A stretch of DNA of 64,000 nt from Toxonevra muliebris (taxonomy: Eukaryota > Arthropoda > Insecta > Diptera > Pallopteridae), in assembly GCA_963691655.1 (NCBI GenBank), contig OY829329.1:18428708-18492707 (forward strand), written 5' to 3'. The translations under genes were made by a program, and so were the position numbers. The notes beneath the pieces were generated by a model. That model was not told where the DNA came from. It ran no database searches and was given only the letters and a program-made list of their open reading frames with translations. Below, in pieces: positions 24,055 through 35,050 of this stretch (position 1 is the first letter of the stretch; each line of letters starts with the position of its first letter).

Positions 24055-25332
24055 ATGTTCTGGCAAAAAAATATGGCACAAGCAAAACTGTTATTAACTC
24101 TAATAATCGGTGTGATATTAGGTTTCACCTTCACACAACTATTCCAAAATTCCACCTGCTCATTTAGCATTAATTTACCATTCCGCAATAAATACGATCA
24201 TGAGCATGATGAGGATTATATTGAACGTGGAAGTGGGTTCTTTGCGGATGAAACATCATTAGTCGCACGTTCGATAGACAGTGATGATAGTACGCTCGCT
24301 CAACGTTTATACAATGAGACGAGGGTTCTATGCTGGGTGCTAACTGGACCAAAAAATCATGTTAAACGAGCGCTACATGTAAAAAATACATGGGGTTCAC
24401 GTTGTAATAAATTAATTTTCATGAGCTCTGAAGAAGATTTGGAGTTAGGTGCTGTAAAATTGCCCGTAGGCGAAGGACGTGGCAACTTGTGGCAGAAGAC
24501 GCGAGAAGCTATGAAATATGTGTACGATCATCATTTAGATGATGCGGATTGGTTTTTAAAAGCAGATGATGATACGTGAGTGCTTTTTATATATGACCAG
24601 GTCCTAGATTAATTTCGTTTTTACTTATTTCAGTTATATCATTGCTGAGAATTTGAGAGCATTTCTGTATCCTTTTTCCACTGAAGCTCCTGTGTATTTT
24701 GGCTGTAAATTTAAGCCGCATGTGCGGCAGGTTAGTTTAAATAACATAAGCAATTAAGTTTATTAATTAACTACTTATTTTTTTTATACAGGGTTACATG
24801 TCTGGCGGTGCTGGTTATGTGCTTAGCAAAGAAGCTTTACGTCGTTTTGTCGAGCAGGCTTATCCAGATTCAAAAATCTGCCGTCAACGTGATGGTGGCT
24901 CTGAAGACAAAGAACTCGGTGTTTGCTTGCAGAACGTCGGTGTAGTGGCGGGTGATTCAAGAGATATACACAAGCGTGGACGTTTCTTTCCCACCCAGCC
25001 ACAAGGGCATTTGGTTCCCAAAGAGAAAACACATTGGTATTGGCGTTACATTTACTATGCCACAGAAGATGTATGTTGCATAGTTATAAAATTTATTGAT
25101 TGATCGATCTAAAGTAATATTTTGTATTTTTTTTCAGGGTCTCAATTGCTGTTCAGATTATGCTATTTCTTTTCACTACATTCAACCCTCATATTTCTAT
25201 GTACTCGATTATTTAATCTATCGTTTGCGTCCTTTTGGTGTGGTCCACAATATACGAGTGCTGCCCGCAAAACGTAATATGACCGAACTTATGGAAAAGT
25301 GGCGTAATGATGTATCGGACAATCCTATGTAG
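24055..25332 (+). CDS. Core-1 beta-1,3-galactosyltransferase (C1GalT-like), complete four-exon CDS
   Basis: Predicted to add beta-1,3-galactose from UDP-Gal to GalNAc-Ser/Thr (core 1, T antigen) in the Golgi. Exons: 24055-24575 (donor GTGAGT), 24634-24730 (donor GTTAGT), 24792-25070 (donor GTATGT), 25138-25332. Joined they give 363 codons, a usual length for this family. The start at 24055 is the first ATG after an in-frame stop at 23950; the frame 5' of it lacks an ATG, and a second Met lies six residues on. Topology is type II: short cytosolic tail, then an anchor at about residues 11-31 (LLLTLIIGVILGFTFTQLF). Family blocks follow: [34 protein letters not shown], the metal-binding ADDDT at the end of exon 1, [43 protein letters not shown] and GLNCCSDYAISFHY. 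Splice sites are canonical, with no frame breaks. It appears to be a paralogue of the gene at 35051-38708. An acceptor near 23925 indicates an upstream untranslated exon. Confidence 0.92.
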
Positions 25333-25454
25333 GAATAGAACACACGACCAAAGAATATGAAAGTTAAAGATATAAAAAACGAGCATTTTCATGGTTAGAA
25401 AAAAATAAGCAAAATACAAGAGAGATGTAATGAGATTAACAAAGTTGTCGAGAG
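25333..25454 (+). other. 3' UTR region of the gene at 24055
   Basis: Sequence following the TAG at 25330-25332. Candidate poly(A) signals are weak: AATAAG near 25407, and a canonical AATAAA only near 26463. The end of the transcript is not determined. Confidence 0.4.
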
Positions 25455-25594
25455 CAGGGTTGGGAAATAGGTTTGGTAAAATAGTATCGAATTATGTAAG
25501 GAAATGTGTTCACTGTGGCACTACGGTACTTTTTAAAACTAAAAGGTACTGAAAAAAGTACAAAATACCTATATTTCCCAACACTGATCGAGAG
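25447..25594. mobile_element. hAT-type MITE with 8-bp target duplication
   Basis: A 132-bp element, 25455-25586, begins CAGGGTTGGGAAATA and ends with the inverted TATTTCCCAACACTG. The flanking octamers are GTCGAGAG (25447-25454) and ATCGAGAG (25587-25594), matching at 7 of 8. The interior is GTAC-rich. No coding capacity. Confidence 0.8.
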
Positions 25595-25699
25595 CATTGT
25601 TTATGCTCAATTTTATCTCACATTTTGTTTTCGTTAAAAATACAGAGAGCAAAAAAAAAATTTTAATACAGTTCGAAAGAGTAACAATGAAAGCAAAAC

Positions 25700-25965
25700 T
25701 GAGAGAGCATTACAATAAGAGCGAAAAACACGATGCCATCCATGGCACAATAATAGTAGAAAGAGCATTCGGGTGGGAAACTAAGCTTAACTGTCAAAGT
25801 ATGCAGTTTGAGCGCTGAGCACAGTGATTTTTATATGAATTGAAATTACAAAACACACACACACATACACAAAAGTTATGCACACAATATGATTTTTGAT
25901 TTGACTGTAGAACCCAAAATGAAAAAGAGAGCGCGATGAAGGATTCTTCTTCCCAGATATTCTGA
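25700..25965. repeat. Block duplicated in inverted orientation at 39020-39245
   Basis: The reverse complement of this block (GTGTGTGTG, TTTCAATTCATATAAAAA, TTTGACAGTTAAGCTTAG, CCC-CCGAATGC) aligns with the plus strand near 39070-39175 (GTGTGTGTG, TTTCAATTCATATAAAAA, TTTGACAGTTGAGCTTAG, CCTCCCGGATGC). So a segment just 3' of one galactosyltransferase gene recurs just 5' of the other. Confidence 0.75.
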
Positions 25966-27309
25966 CATAAGTGTGGCCCTTAATGTAACTCAAACATGTT
26001 CTCATCCGTTACACAAACATGTTCTTCATACTTTATATTCTTTACTACTACGTAATTCACGTAATATTATTAATATAGATTGTAAGTTTAAGTCAAATTG
26101 TTAACTGCATTAAAGTATTAGCAGAAACTGTGAATAGTTTAAGTATTAATTAGATATAGTGTTAAGTGTTTGTGTGGCAAAAAAATTTATTTCATATTTT
26201 TATATATATATGATACGAGTAATTCGTAAATTTTTTAACAAAAATCGCAGTCTTTATATACGATATTTTAAATATTGTGAAACTTTTTGATTTTAAGTTG
26301 ACTTAATAATGACTTGACTGTAAAACTGCAAAAGCTTAGCTTAAGTTTTTTATAAGCCATAATTAGATATAAATCCTTTAAAAGAGACACCATTTTCAAG
26401 CCATGATTTCCATTGACCAATCAAATTTATTGGTTTCTATTAAGTGAGTGCAACATTCTCTCAATAAACGCAGTGGATACATTAACTCTCTTGAAATTCA
26501 CTATCTATGATTTAAGTATATGTAATTTTTTAAGTAGACAAGATTTATAAAGTCCAAAGACTAAATATTATAATGTTAATGTTTTGAGTTATGTATTTAA
26601 AAATAATTTTTATTTTGATTTCATTAAAAAATATGTTTAAAAATACTCTTTTACATACAAAAGTCACGATTTAGCAAAAGAAGCCCTTCAAAAGTTTGTG
26701 TTTTTTTTACTGATTCAAAGCTTTTTAATTTACGATTGATTTAAATTAATTTCCATATGCAACAGTGGGTGTAATACCAAAGCTAACTTCTTCTTTTGAT
26801 GCTCCGAATAATATTAAAGATTTTAAATTGAAAATGATTCCCACGAATGATAAAAAATCATGAATCGTGAAATTAATATTTATGAGATGAAAGAAACCCC
26901 TCCAAAAATGTTTGATTCGCTAGTACTCCTGTGCAACTCTGATATAATAATACAAAATTTCCTTAGAGAGAGAGAGGGAGAGAGAGAAAGACACCAGAAA
27001 GTTAGTCTGCTCTTATACGATGGAACTAGTCTCATGCAACTGTCAAAAGACGAAGAAAACTGTTAAAGTGACTGGAGGTTATCCGAAAGCGTTTTGATAA
27101 AATTTTTTGACGTTTCCTTGTTTATACATTTTTGAAGTTACAAAATTTTCCCATAGCAATAAAATTATAATGATGTATATTTCATGCAACTAATGACTGA
27201 AGAGATGTGTGAAACTTTAAAAGTGTATGTCAAAAAATCTCATCAATTAGTTTCATTATCAAACACGTATCGAATCTTTCTTTATCGTGATGTACACAAT
27301 TGTAAGTAT
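25966..27309. other. Non-coding stretch
   Basis: AT-rich. A GAGAGAGAGGGAGAGAGAGA tract lies at about 26964-26990. Candidate AATAAA at 26463. No gene recognised. Confidence 0.4.
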
Positions 27310-27421
27310 TATGCTTTGTTTTCACTATGTCATGTTTCCTGTCAAACAGAATTTTTTATATGAAATTTGGCAACATGTTGGCAAATTTGATTCAATTTGG
27401 CATAGTGAAAACAGGCATTAG
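27310..27421. mobile_element. MITE, GTTTTCACTATG family, copy 2
   Basis: About 111 bp, starting ATGCTTTGTTTTCACTATG and ending with inverted CATAGTGAAAACAGGCAT. It contains the same inner TTTGGCAACATG / TTGGCAAATTTG hairpin as the copy at 934-1058. Confidence 0.75.
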
Positions 27422-29390
27422 TTTTAATAGAAAAAAAAAGTTATTTGCTTTAACCCCGGACTCTCAGTAAATGCTAAGTATATAGAGCGTAAGCTCACAC
27501 ATACATAATACATGTAAATTAAGAGATCTCGTTAGTTGGCGCTGAAAATTCAAGCAAGCAAGACGTGTATCAGATGGTGAGCTGACCAAACCAAAAATTT
27601 TAGGCGAACTCGCGCGCATGTGTAATATTTTTATAATATTTTATAATGAAAGATTATAACTCATGATTTTGTGTATGTGTAAGTATACCTTGTTTTACGA
27701 TTTTTACGATTGGTCACCTCATTTTCTCGGGGTAGGTCAATTCATACTTCACCCGTTCAAAATAAACAAAAAATTTTGTTGTCATATTTTTGAGCGCCAA
27801 AAAGAATGGAAATTGCATTTCAAAAATTCGCAAAACTGTATAACGATTTCTGGTTCCTATTCGAAATTGAGAAAAAACTACAAAAAATCGTATTTATTAT
27901 CAGAAATGTTTTATTTTTTTTTTTAAATTTAGATATTTGCGCATATTTTTCATTTTTATCAATTTTTCAAAAAAAAACAAACTCATATTTTATTTAAACA
28001 TTTAATTATATTATTGTAATATAAATAATTTTGTTTTCTTAATATTTGCATTGTTCGGCAAATAAGAAAAATAAAAATAATTTCCACACATTTTTTTCCA
28101 TTAAATGCTTTTGGCATAGGTAAGTAAATAGATGTTTAATAAAATGTATAAACAATTAAATCAATTTATTTACTTTTGACTTTCGCACATATTTAGATAC
28201 TAGATACGTAGATACATTTATTTAATACATTTACATATGAATGGCTGAATGTGTATTTTTTTCGTTTAAATTCATTGTTATATTTTTTAACAATTCTTTG
28301 GTAATAATGTTTATTTATTATTTTTATACTCAATTCCTTTATAATATTTTTCTTCTTTTTCTAATTTATTTTTTTTTAGTGCATTTATTCAATTCAAATA
28401 AAAAAAAAATAATAATAAATTCACTTTGCGCATTTGTTGTATGTAATTATAATTTTTTTATATACGCTTGTTATTTTTGAGCTTTAGTTTACGCAAAAAG
28501 TTTATTTTATTTTATTTTTTTGTATACAAACAATCATACAACAGTTTATTCATACATGGAACTATCAATATGGGCACGATTTGTTTATACTAAATAGTTG
28601 TATGATTAAAAAATTATTTCACATATTTTTGAATAGTTAAACCAAAAATAAAAAAAAAACAATGTACGTATATATTTAAGAAAACTGAAATAATATAGAA
28701 TCCTTGTTGTTGTGGTGTGGGTCAAAATGGGTTACATGTGAGATTCCAGTTTTTCTAGCATATTTGCCCATGACTTTCTGTTCTAATAAAATTATAAATA
28801 ATTTTTAACTGCGAATATGAATGGGGAATAACAGAAAAAAGAAAGATTTACTTAATATGGGAGAGTGCGCCATCTGTTTGTCAAATACAAAATTTGAAAT
28901 ACAGATGGCGTTTTTTGCTGTTATTTTGAAAATCAAACAAACCTTTGCCTATTTTTTTTTTTTTTTTTTTTGTGCATTTTCGTTTAGTTTTGCTAATATT
29001 TGTGAATTTCCTTGAAATAAAAATTTATAGTTTCATATATTTTAACCTATTAAATCCTAATGATGCATATACGCACAAAAAAGAAGAGAGAAACTGTACA
29101 AAAAATAAAAAAACTCCAAAATACCATTTACTGTTCGAAATGGCGACGATAAAGACATGTGATTGAAGCTTTTTTGTTTTTCAACGGATTCGCTCTCGAA
29201 CTCGAATGGGTTAATAAAAGTGCGTATTCATGCGATCGAAAAAATTATAAAGGCTTGAATATTAAAAAGAATGTGAACACGATTGGATAAGTGGATTAGA
29301 AATTGATGATCTGAATGAATGAATGATCTGATATCAACCTAGGAATTTTTATAGTGTATGTGTTTTTCATAAAAGCAACCAAATTTTCAA
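27422..29390. other. Non-coding stretch
   Basis: Very AT-rich, with long poly-T tracts (for example 28952-28971). A 43-bp hairpin sits at 28868-28910. Open frames are dominated by Phe/Lys/Asn from T- and A-runs and are not convincing. Confidence 0.45.
28868..28910. repeat. Short hairpin, CGCCATCTGT arms
   Basis: CGCCATCTGT (28868-28877) pairs perfectly with ACAGATGGCG (28901-28910); the inner TCAAAT / ATTTGA extends the stem. Confidence 0.75.
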
Positions 29391-29394
29391 CCTT

Positions 29395-31620
29395 GTATGC
29401 ATTTGAGAATATTTCAAAAATCGGTTTTAATTTTAGCAAAGAATTTATTCAAAATTTTCCAAGAAAAAAAACAGTGGCCAGGATTTCAAACTTAAATTAA
29501 CAGGCTAATATTCGATAAATGCAACCCGAATTCAGCTTAATTGATTGACTTTTCAAACCTAAATGCTTTTTTTAAATTTTCCATAAATGATACTATTAGC
29601 CCACAATTTATTCGAAATTTTTCACAAAAGTGGCCAGCCTTTAAACCTAAATTTAAACCTGCCTTCTATGTATATTTCCTTATATCACCCCAAAATTTAT
29701 TAGTGAATTTTTTATAGGGACGGTCAGCGTTTTTAACTCAGGAATTATCAAAAAAAATTTTCATAAATATGGCTGACTTTCCAATCTTTAATTCTATGGA
29801 GAATTCTTCATAAAAATTACTTAATATTGACCAAGAATTTACTGGTAAATTTTTTAGAATTGTGGCTCAATATCAGCCAAGAATTTACTCGAAAGTTTTT
29901 ATAATATTGGAAAGTATTTCAAATTCAAATATATTGATGAAATTTCCATAAATTTAACGAGTTTTTCCTTTTCAGAAATGTAGCTCAGTCCAGAATTTAC
30001 TAGAAATATTTATAAACGTCACTAGCTTTTAAGCATTTAATTGATTCAAGAATTTTCTATAAAGACGACTTGATATGAGCACAGAATTTATGTTAGAAAA
30101 ATTGTATAAAAGTAAATGAACGTGGTTTTAAACCCAAATTCATCAATCAATTTGCCATAAATTTCTTCAAAAATGTTTATAAAATTGATCGGCTTTTCAA
30201 ACCTGAATATTAGTCCAAGGTTTATTGGCATTTTTTTTTTATAAAATTATCTGAAGTTTTTTCATAAATGTGACTCACTTTTCAATTGATAAAAATTTCC
30301 TATTATCGACCCACAATTTATCGATAAATTTTTCTGAAATGTGATATAAAATCAATCCAGAATTTACTTGAAATTTTTCATAGAGGAGGTAGCCGGTTTT
30401 TCAAATTCTATTCATATATAGATGAAAGCGAAAAGCTCGGCCTAGACCTTTCATGAGCTGTTGTGCTTTTTAAACCTGGATTCATTGAATTTTTTTTTTA
30501 AATGTATATCGCTATCAGCACAAACTTTTTTAAAAATGTTCACGAAAGTGACCAACTTTGCAATCCTGAATTCATCAGGGATTTAAAAAAAATTAACTAG
30601 ATTTCAGTCCAAATTTTAGTTAAAATTTATCAAAAAAAAAAAAAAAAATAGCATGTTTTTTATGCTTGCACTTTTTATGAACTTTCTATAAATTTTACCC
30701 GATATCAACCTAGGATTTATAACATTTGAACTTTTTATTTGTCATTAAGGTTTTTGAATTAAAGTAACCATTGAATTCGTCATAAATGTTATCAGTTTTT
30801 CTTGATTGCCATTATTGGTAAATTTACTTCAAAAATTGCCTGATATTAGTCTAAAAATGCAAGAAGTTTTTTATACAAGCTTTTATTAAAAAACTCTTCA
30901 CAAATGTTTCATGATATTAGTCCAGAATTTATATGTAAATTTTTCATTAAAGTGACCGAATTTACAGGCCGGAATTCATCGGTGAAATTTCTATAACTGC
31001 ACACTGATACCCTAAAATTTTTTTTAAATATGACCGTCCTTTTGAACTTCAATTCATTAGTGAATATTCTAAAAAAAATTATCTTATATCGGCCTAGAAT
31101 TTATATTCATTGCTGAATTTTCATTTTAGGGTATTTGGTATCAGACCTGTAAACATTGCTTGAATCGGTTATCAAAACTGCTTTCTACTTTCAAATACAA
31201 CCCTACCAGCTATTTTCGTCAACCTTAACCACAGCCAACTTTTTTCACTTTCATTTTGTATATTTTAAAAGAATAACATGCTTGCATTCATCAATAAAAT
31301 TATCTCAACAAATTATAAGTAATCTCTAAACTTTTCAGATCAAAAATTTATTGGAAGATTTTGCTAAAATTTAGTGGTATTTCAAACCTGGATTTATTGG
31401 TGGAGCTTCTCATAAAATTTATAGACTTTTTAAATGTGAATTCATTGTTAAATATTCCGTATATGCAATCGGTTTTCCAAAACAGTTTTCAATAGTAAAT
31501 CTTCAATAAATAGGACCTTTTAATATCAGCCATTAAAAATTTATTCGAAATTTTTTATAAAACTACCGATTTTTCAGCCCTGTATCTGCTAGCAGATTCA
31601 AAGATTTCCTAAAGAGAAGT
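29395..31620. repeat. Degenerate tandem tract, unit ~80-120 bp
   Basis: Repeated phrases such as CAGAATTTACT-GAAATTTTTCATAAA, GTGGCCAGC-TTT-AAACCT-AATTCAT and GATATCAGTCC recur in the same order across 2.2 kb. Copies are heavily diverged. No coding sequence. Confidence 0.65.
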
Positions 31621-31953
31621 GGGCTTTAATTTTTTCGTCTCTTTAAAATTTTGTTTGGTTCAAGACAAACGATCAAAATGTATGAAGTTTTTATCGGTAA
31701 GGAAGGAGGTTTTAACCTCAAAACTGAATAAAGAAAGACTGAATTCTATTCTGATTTTTTCATGGAAAAACCTAAATTTAATTTTAATCTTAAATTCCGA
31801 ACTAAATCAATTTCTTATTTTACACCTGAATTATTGTTTTATTTTAGTCCCAAGTATATCATAAATAACCTCACTTTTTCATTGTAACTATTTTTTCTAC
31901 ACTAACAACACAGTTCAAAAAAAAAAAAAAAATGAAGACCACATATAGTCCAA

Positions 31954-34226
31954 GAGCCCGTGACAAAAAAAGAATCTGACTTTCTAAAGGCTAGTTTTGT
32001 AAGATGTTGTTATACTAGTGAAATACATGGACATTGTCTGGTCAGTCAGGTTTTGGTTAGAACAGGTGGCACAGGTGAGCTTTCAAACATGTCGAAAATA
32101 CGAGGTAAGTGCAACGGTTTTCTAAAGGCTGAAACTTTATATACAGGTAATGTATTCAATAAAAAACATAATTCCGGGAGTCAGTCAGATTTTCGTTAGA
32201 ACGGGGCCCGTCAGTCAGGCTCCAAGTTTGTATGAAGAAAAATTTTTTTGCAACGGTTTTCTAAAATCTGAAAAAAATTGTTTAAGCAGTTTATCAATAA
32301 TAAAAGATGAAAAAATAAGTCAGTCAACTTTTTGATAGAACAACGCTCGTCAGTCATGGCATATAAGTCTAGTCGGTAGAGTGACAAATGCACCAAAAGT
32401 TCATAAAAAATCTTATCTAAGATTCAGTAATTGTTAATCGGGGTATGATAGATGGAAAAACCACAAAAGTCAGATCTGGGGCTACAGAAAAGCCCTCCCA
32501 AAAACCCCCCCTTTTGGTGAAAAAAGACGTTTTTGCTAATAACTGGTTATCCGTAGGAGATATCAAGAAAATTCCTGCTACAAAAACAAAGCTTGAGTAA
32601 TTTCTAAAAAAAAGGTTTTAAGTTATTTTTTCGTATATGTCATAGTTTTCGAGATATTCAATATTTTAAACACTTTCTAAAAGTTCTGTAAATGAGTAAA
32701 GTATTTTCTTTTAATTAAAACTTGCTCTCCCTCTCTCTCACACATACACTTCCACATGCATACGCTCTCACGTTATTTGTATATATGTATGTGCAATACA
32801 ATATATGCGAAAGTAAAATTAAAAAAAGCTCTGTAAATACGCGAAGAAACTCTTAGCTGCTCTTTACTTTTACTCTTACGTTCTCACACACATACCAGTA
32901 CTATCTAGATCGAGCTTTTCATGCATATATATATGTGAATGGTATGAGAAATTATGGAAGCTTACTCAGTAATTGTGTGAAGAAACTCTCAGCAGCTCTT
33001 CACTCTTACTCTTACGTTCTCATTCATATACATGAACACTACTACCACTTTTACATATATTCATATATGTGAATAGTATACATGTGATAGGTATGAGAGC
33101 GCTACCCAAAGTTCTGTAAATCTAGAAAATCTACAGAGCTTTGAGATGAAATTGAAATTTTGTAATTTTATCTGGAAATTTTCCCGTTTCCGCGGTCGGT
33201 AGAGTAAAAACCTCCACCAAAAGTTCATAATAATACTTATGTGAAATTTTTCTTCAGTAATTGTTAGTGGGTGTATGATAGATGAAAAAACCACAAAAAT
33301 CAGTTCTGGGGCTGCAGAGAAACCCCCCCAAAAAACCCCCCTTTTGGTGAAAAAACCCGTTTTTTACTAATAACTGGTTAACCGTAAGAGATATCAAAAA
33401 AATTCCTGCTACAAAAAAAAAGCTTGAGTGTTTTCCTAAAAAAAATTACTGGTTAATTTTTTCGTATATGTCATAGTTTTCGAGATATTCAATCTTTAAG
33501 AAATTGCAAATTTTGTACTTTGGATGCGTGCGCATGTTTTGTTTATATCAAATTTTTGAGCGCTCAACCTATAGGAAAAATTTAATTTAAAATTTTTTGA
33601 TATCTCCAAAGGTTAACCAGTTATTAGTAAAAAAAAATGGCTTTTTCACCAAAGGGGGAGTTTTTGGGGGGCGCGAGGGGCGAAAGGGTAGCACTACAAC
33701 CCCAGAACTGTTTTTTTGTGGTTTTTCCATCTAACATACCCCGACTAACAATTACTGAATCTTAGATAAGATTTTTTATGCACTTTTGGTGCATTTTTTA
33801 CTCTACCGACTAGACTTATATGTCATGACTGACGAGCGTTGTTCTATCAAAAAGTTGACTGACCAACTTTTTCATGTTTTATTTTTGATAAACTACTTAA
33901 ATTTTTTTTTCAGATTTTAGAAAACCGTTGCAAAAAAATTTTTTTTCATACAAACTTGGAACCTGACTGACGGGCCCCGTTCTAACGAAAATCTGACTGA
34001 CTCCCGGAATTATGTTTTTTATTGAATACATTACCTGTATATAAAGTTTCAACCTTTAGAAAACCGTTGTACTTACCTCGAATTTTCGACATGTTTGAAA
34101 GCTCACCTGTGCCACCTGTTCTAACCAAAACCTGACTGACCAGAGTATGTTCATGTATTTCACTAGTATAACAACATATTACAAAACTAGCCTTTAGAAA
34201 GTCAGAGACTTTTTTGTCACGGGCTC
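31954..34226. mobile_element. Foldback-like element with ~630-bp inverted arms
   Basis: The left arm, 31954 to about 32580, begins GAGCCCGTGAC; the right arm, about 33595 to 34226, ends GTCACGGGCTC. The arms are inverted copies over essentially their whole length, with shared landmarks AGCTTTCAAACATGTCGAAAAT, GGGCCCGTCAGTCAGG and GGTAGAGT, and A/C-rich runs. Within each arm are about three tandem ~139-bp modules (GTCAGTCAG at 32041, 32180 and 32319; CTAAA-rich heads near 31980, 32117 and 32257). The ~1-kb centre holds a direct copy (about 33185-33510) of the inner part of the left arm and a duplicated ~130-bp CT-rich block (about 32838 and 32974). No transposase. No clear target duplication. 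Long inverted arms built from tandem modules recall Foldback/Galileo elements of Drosophila. Confidence 0.75.
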
Positions 34227-35050
34227 CCCGTCTAATAGAGGAAGCACAGATCTTTATGTCTTTTAAAAAATATTCCGTTATATAGTATTTATGTATTTGG
34301 TGTATGTATGCTATTCTAAATCAACGTATATAATTTTAATAGTATTACATATTACGTAAAACAATTCAAAAATTAAATTATATATGGTGTTTTTTAACAA
34401 ATTAAAAAGCAAGAAATTATTTACAATAATGTCTATTAATTATAATATAACTAACTTATATTAATGTGTAATTTATAGGTAACACGAAGAAATTTGTACA
34501 AATTGACTACTCCGTCTCACACATTCGGGAGCATATTTTAAATAAAATCATAAAAAAAACTCATAGGTAGAATACTTAAAAATAAAGTTAGGAAATTGAA
34601 AAAAAAAAAATTAAATTCAATAGCTTTTAAAGAAAATATGCACAGCATGAAAGTAATGAACCTTAAGAGCAACGAAATTCAACTTTTTTTACTCAATGAA
34701 AAAAGAAAGCAACTAAAAGCCTGCAAAGTTTTGCAATTTTCGTGCTCACTTTCATAAATTTTCAATATTTAAATATTTCATTTCAATTCATTTCCTTTTA
34801 AATTATATTTAAATGAACTATAAAAAAAATATGGCAATAGTTAGTCTTATACATAAGACTACTCGTATTTACATATACAACATAGTTACATTTACAAAAG
34901 TGGCAAAAATTAATAGAAATCATTTAGTTTCTTTAGCAGAAAGTATACCCTAAAAATTTCAATTTCTCCAATTTTTTTAAACATATATCATCTCTAAGCT
35001 TTTCTTAAATTAGATTAATTATAAAATTATGTTAAAGTATAATTTGATTT
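34227..35050 (-). other. 3' flank of the C1GalTA-like gene
   Basis: AT-rich sequence downstream of the minus-strand stop at 35051, presumably including its 3' UTR. No unambiguous poly(A) signal chosen, and no other gene seen. Confidence 0.4.

Noticed and set aside
31960..32199. Open frames in the foldback arms (31960-32199, 32150-32335)
   Set aside because: They overlap in different frames, follow the tandem modules, and are not preserved in the opposite arm.
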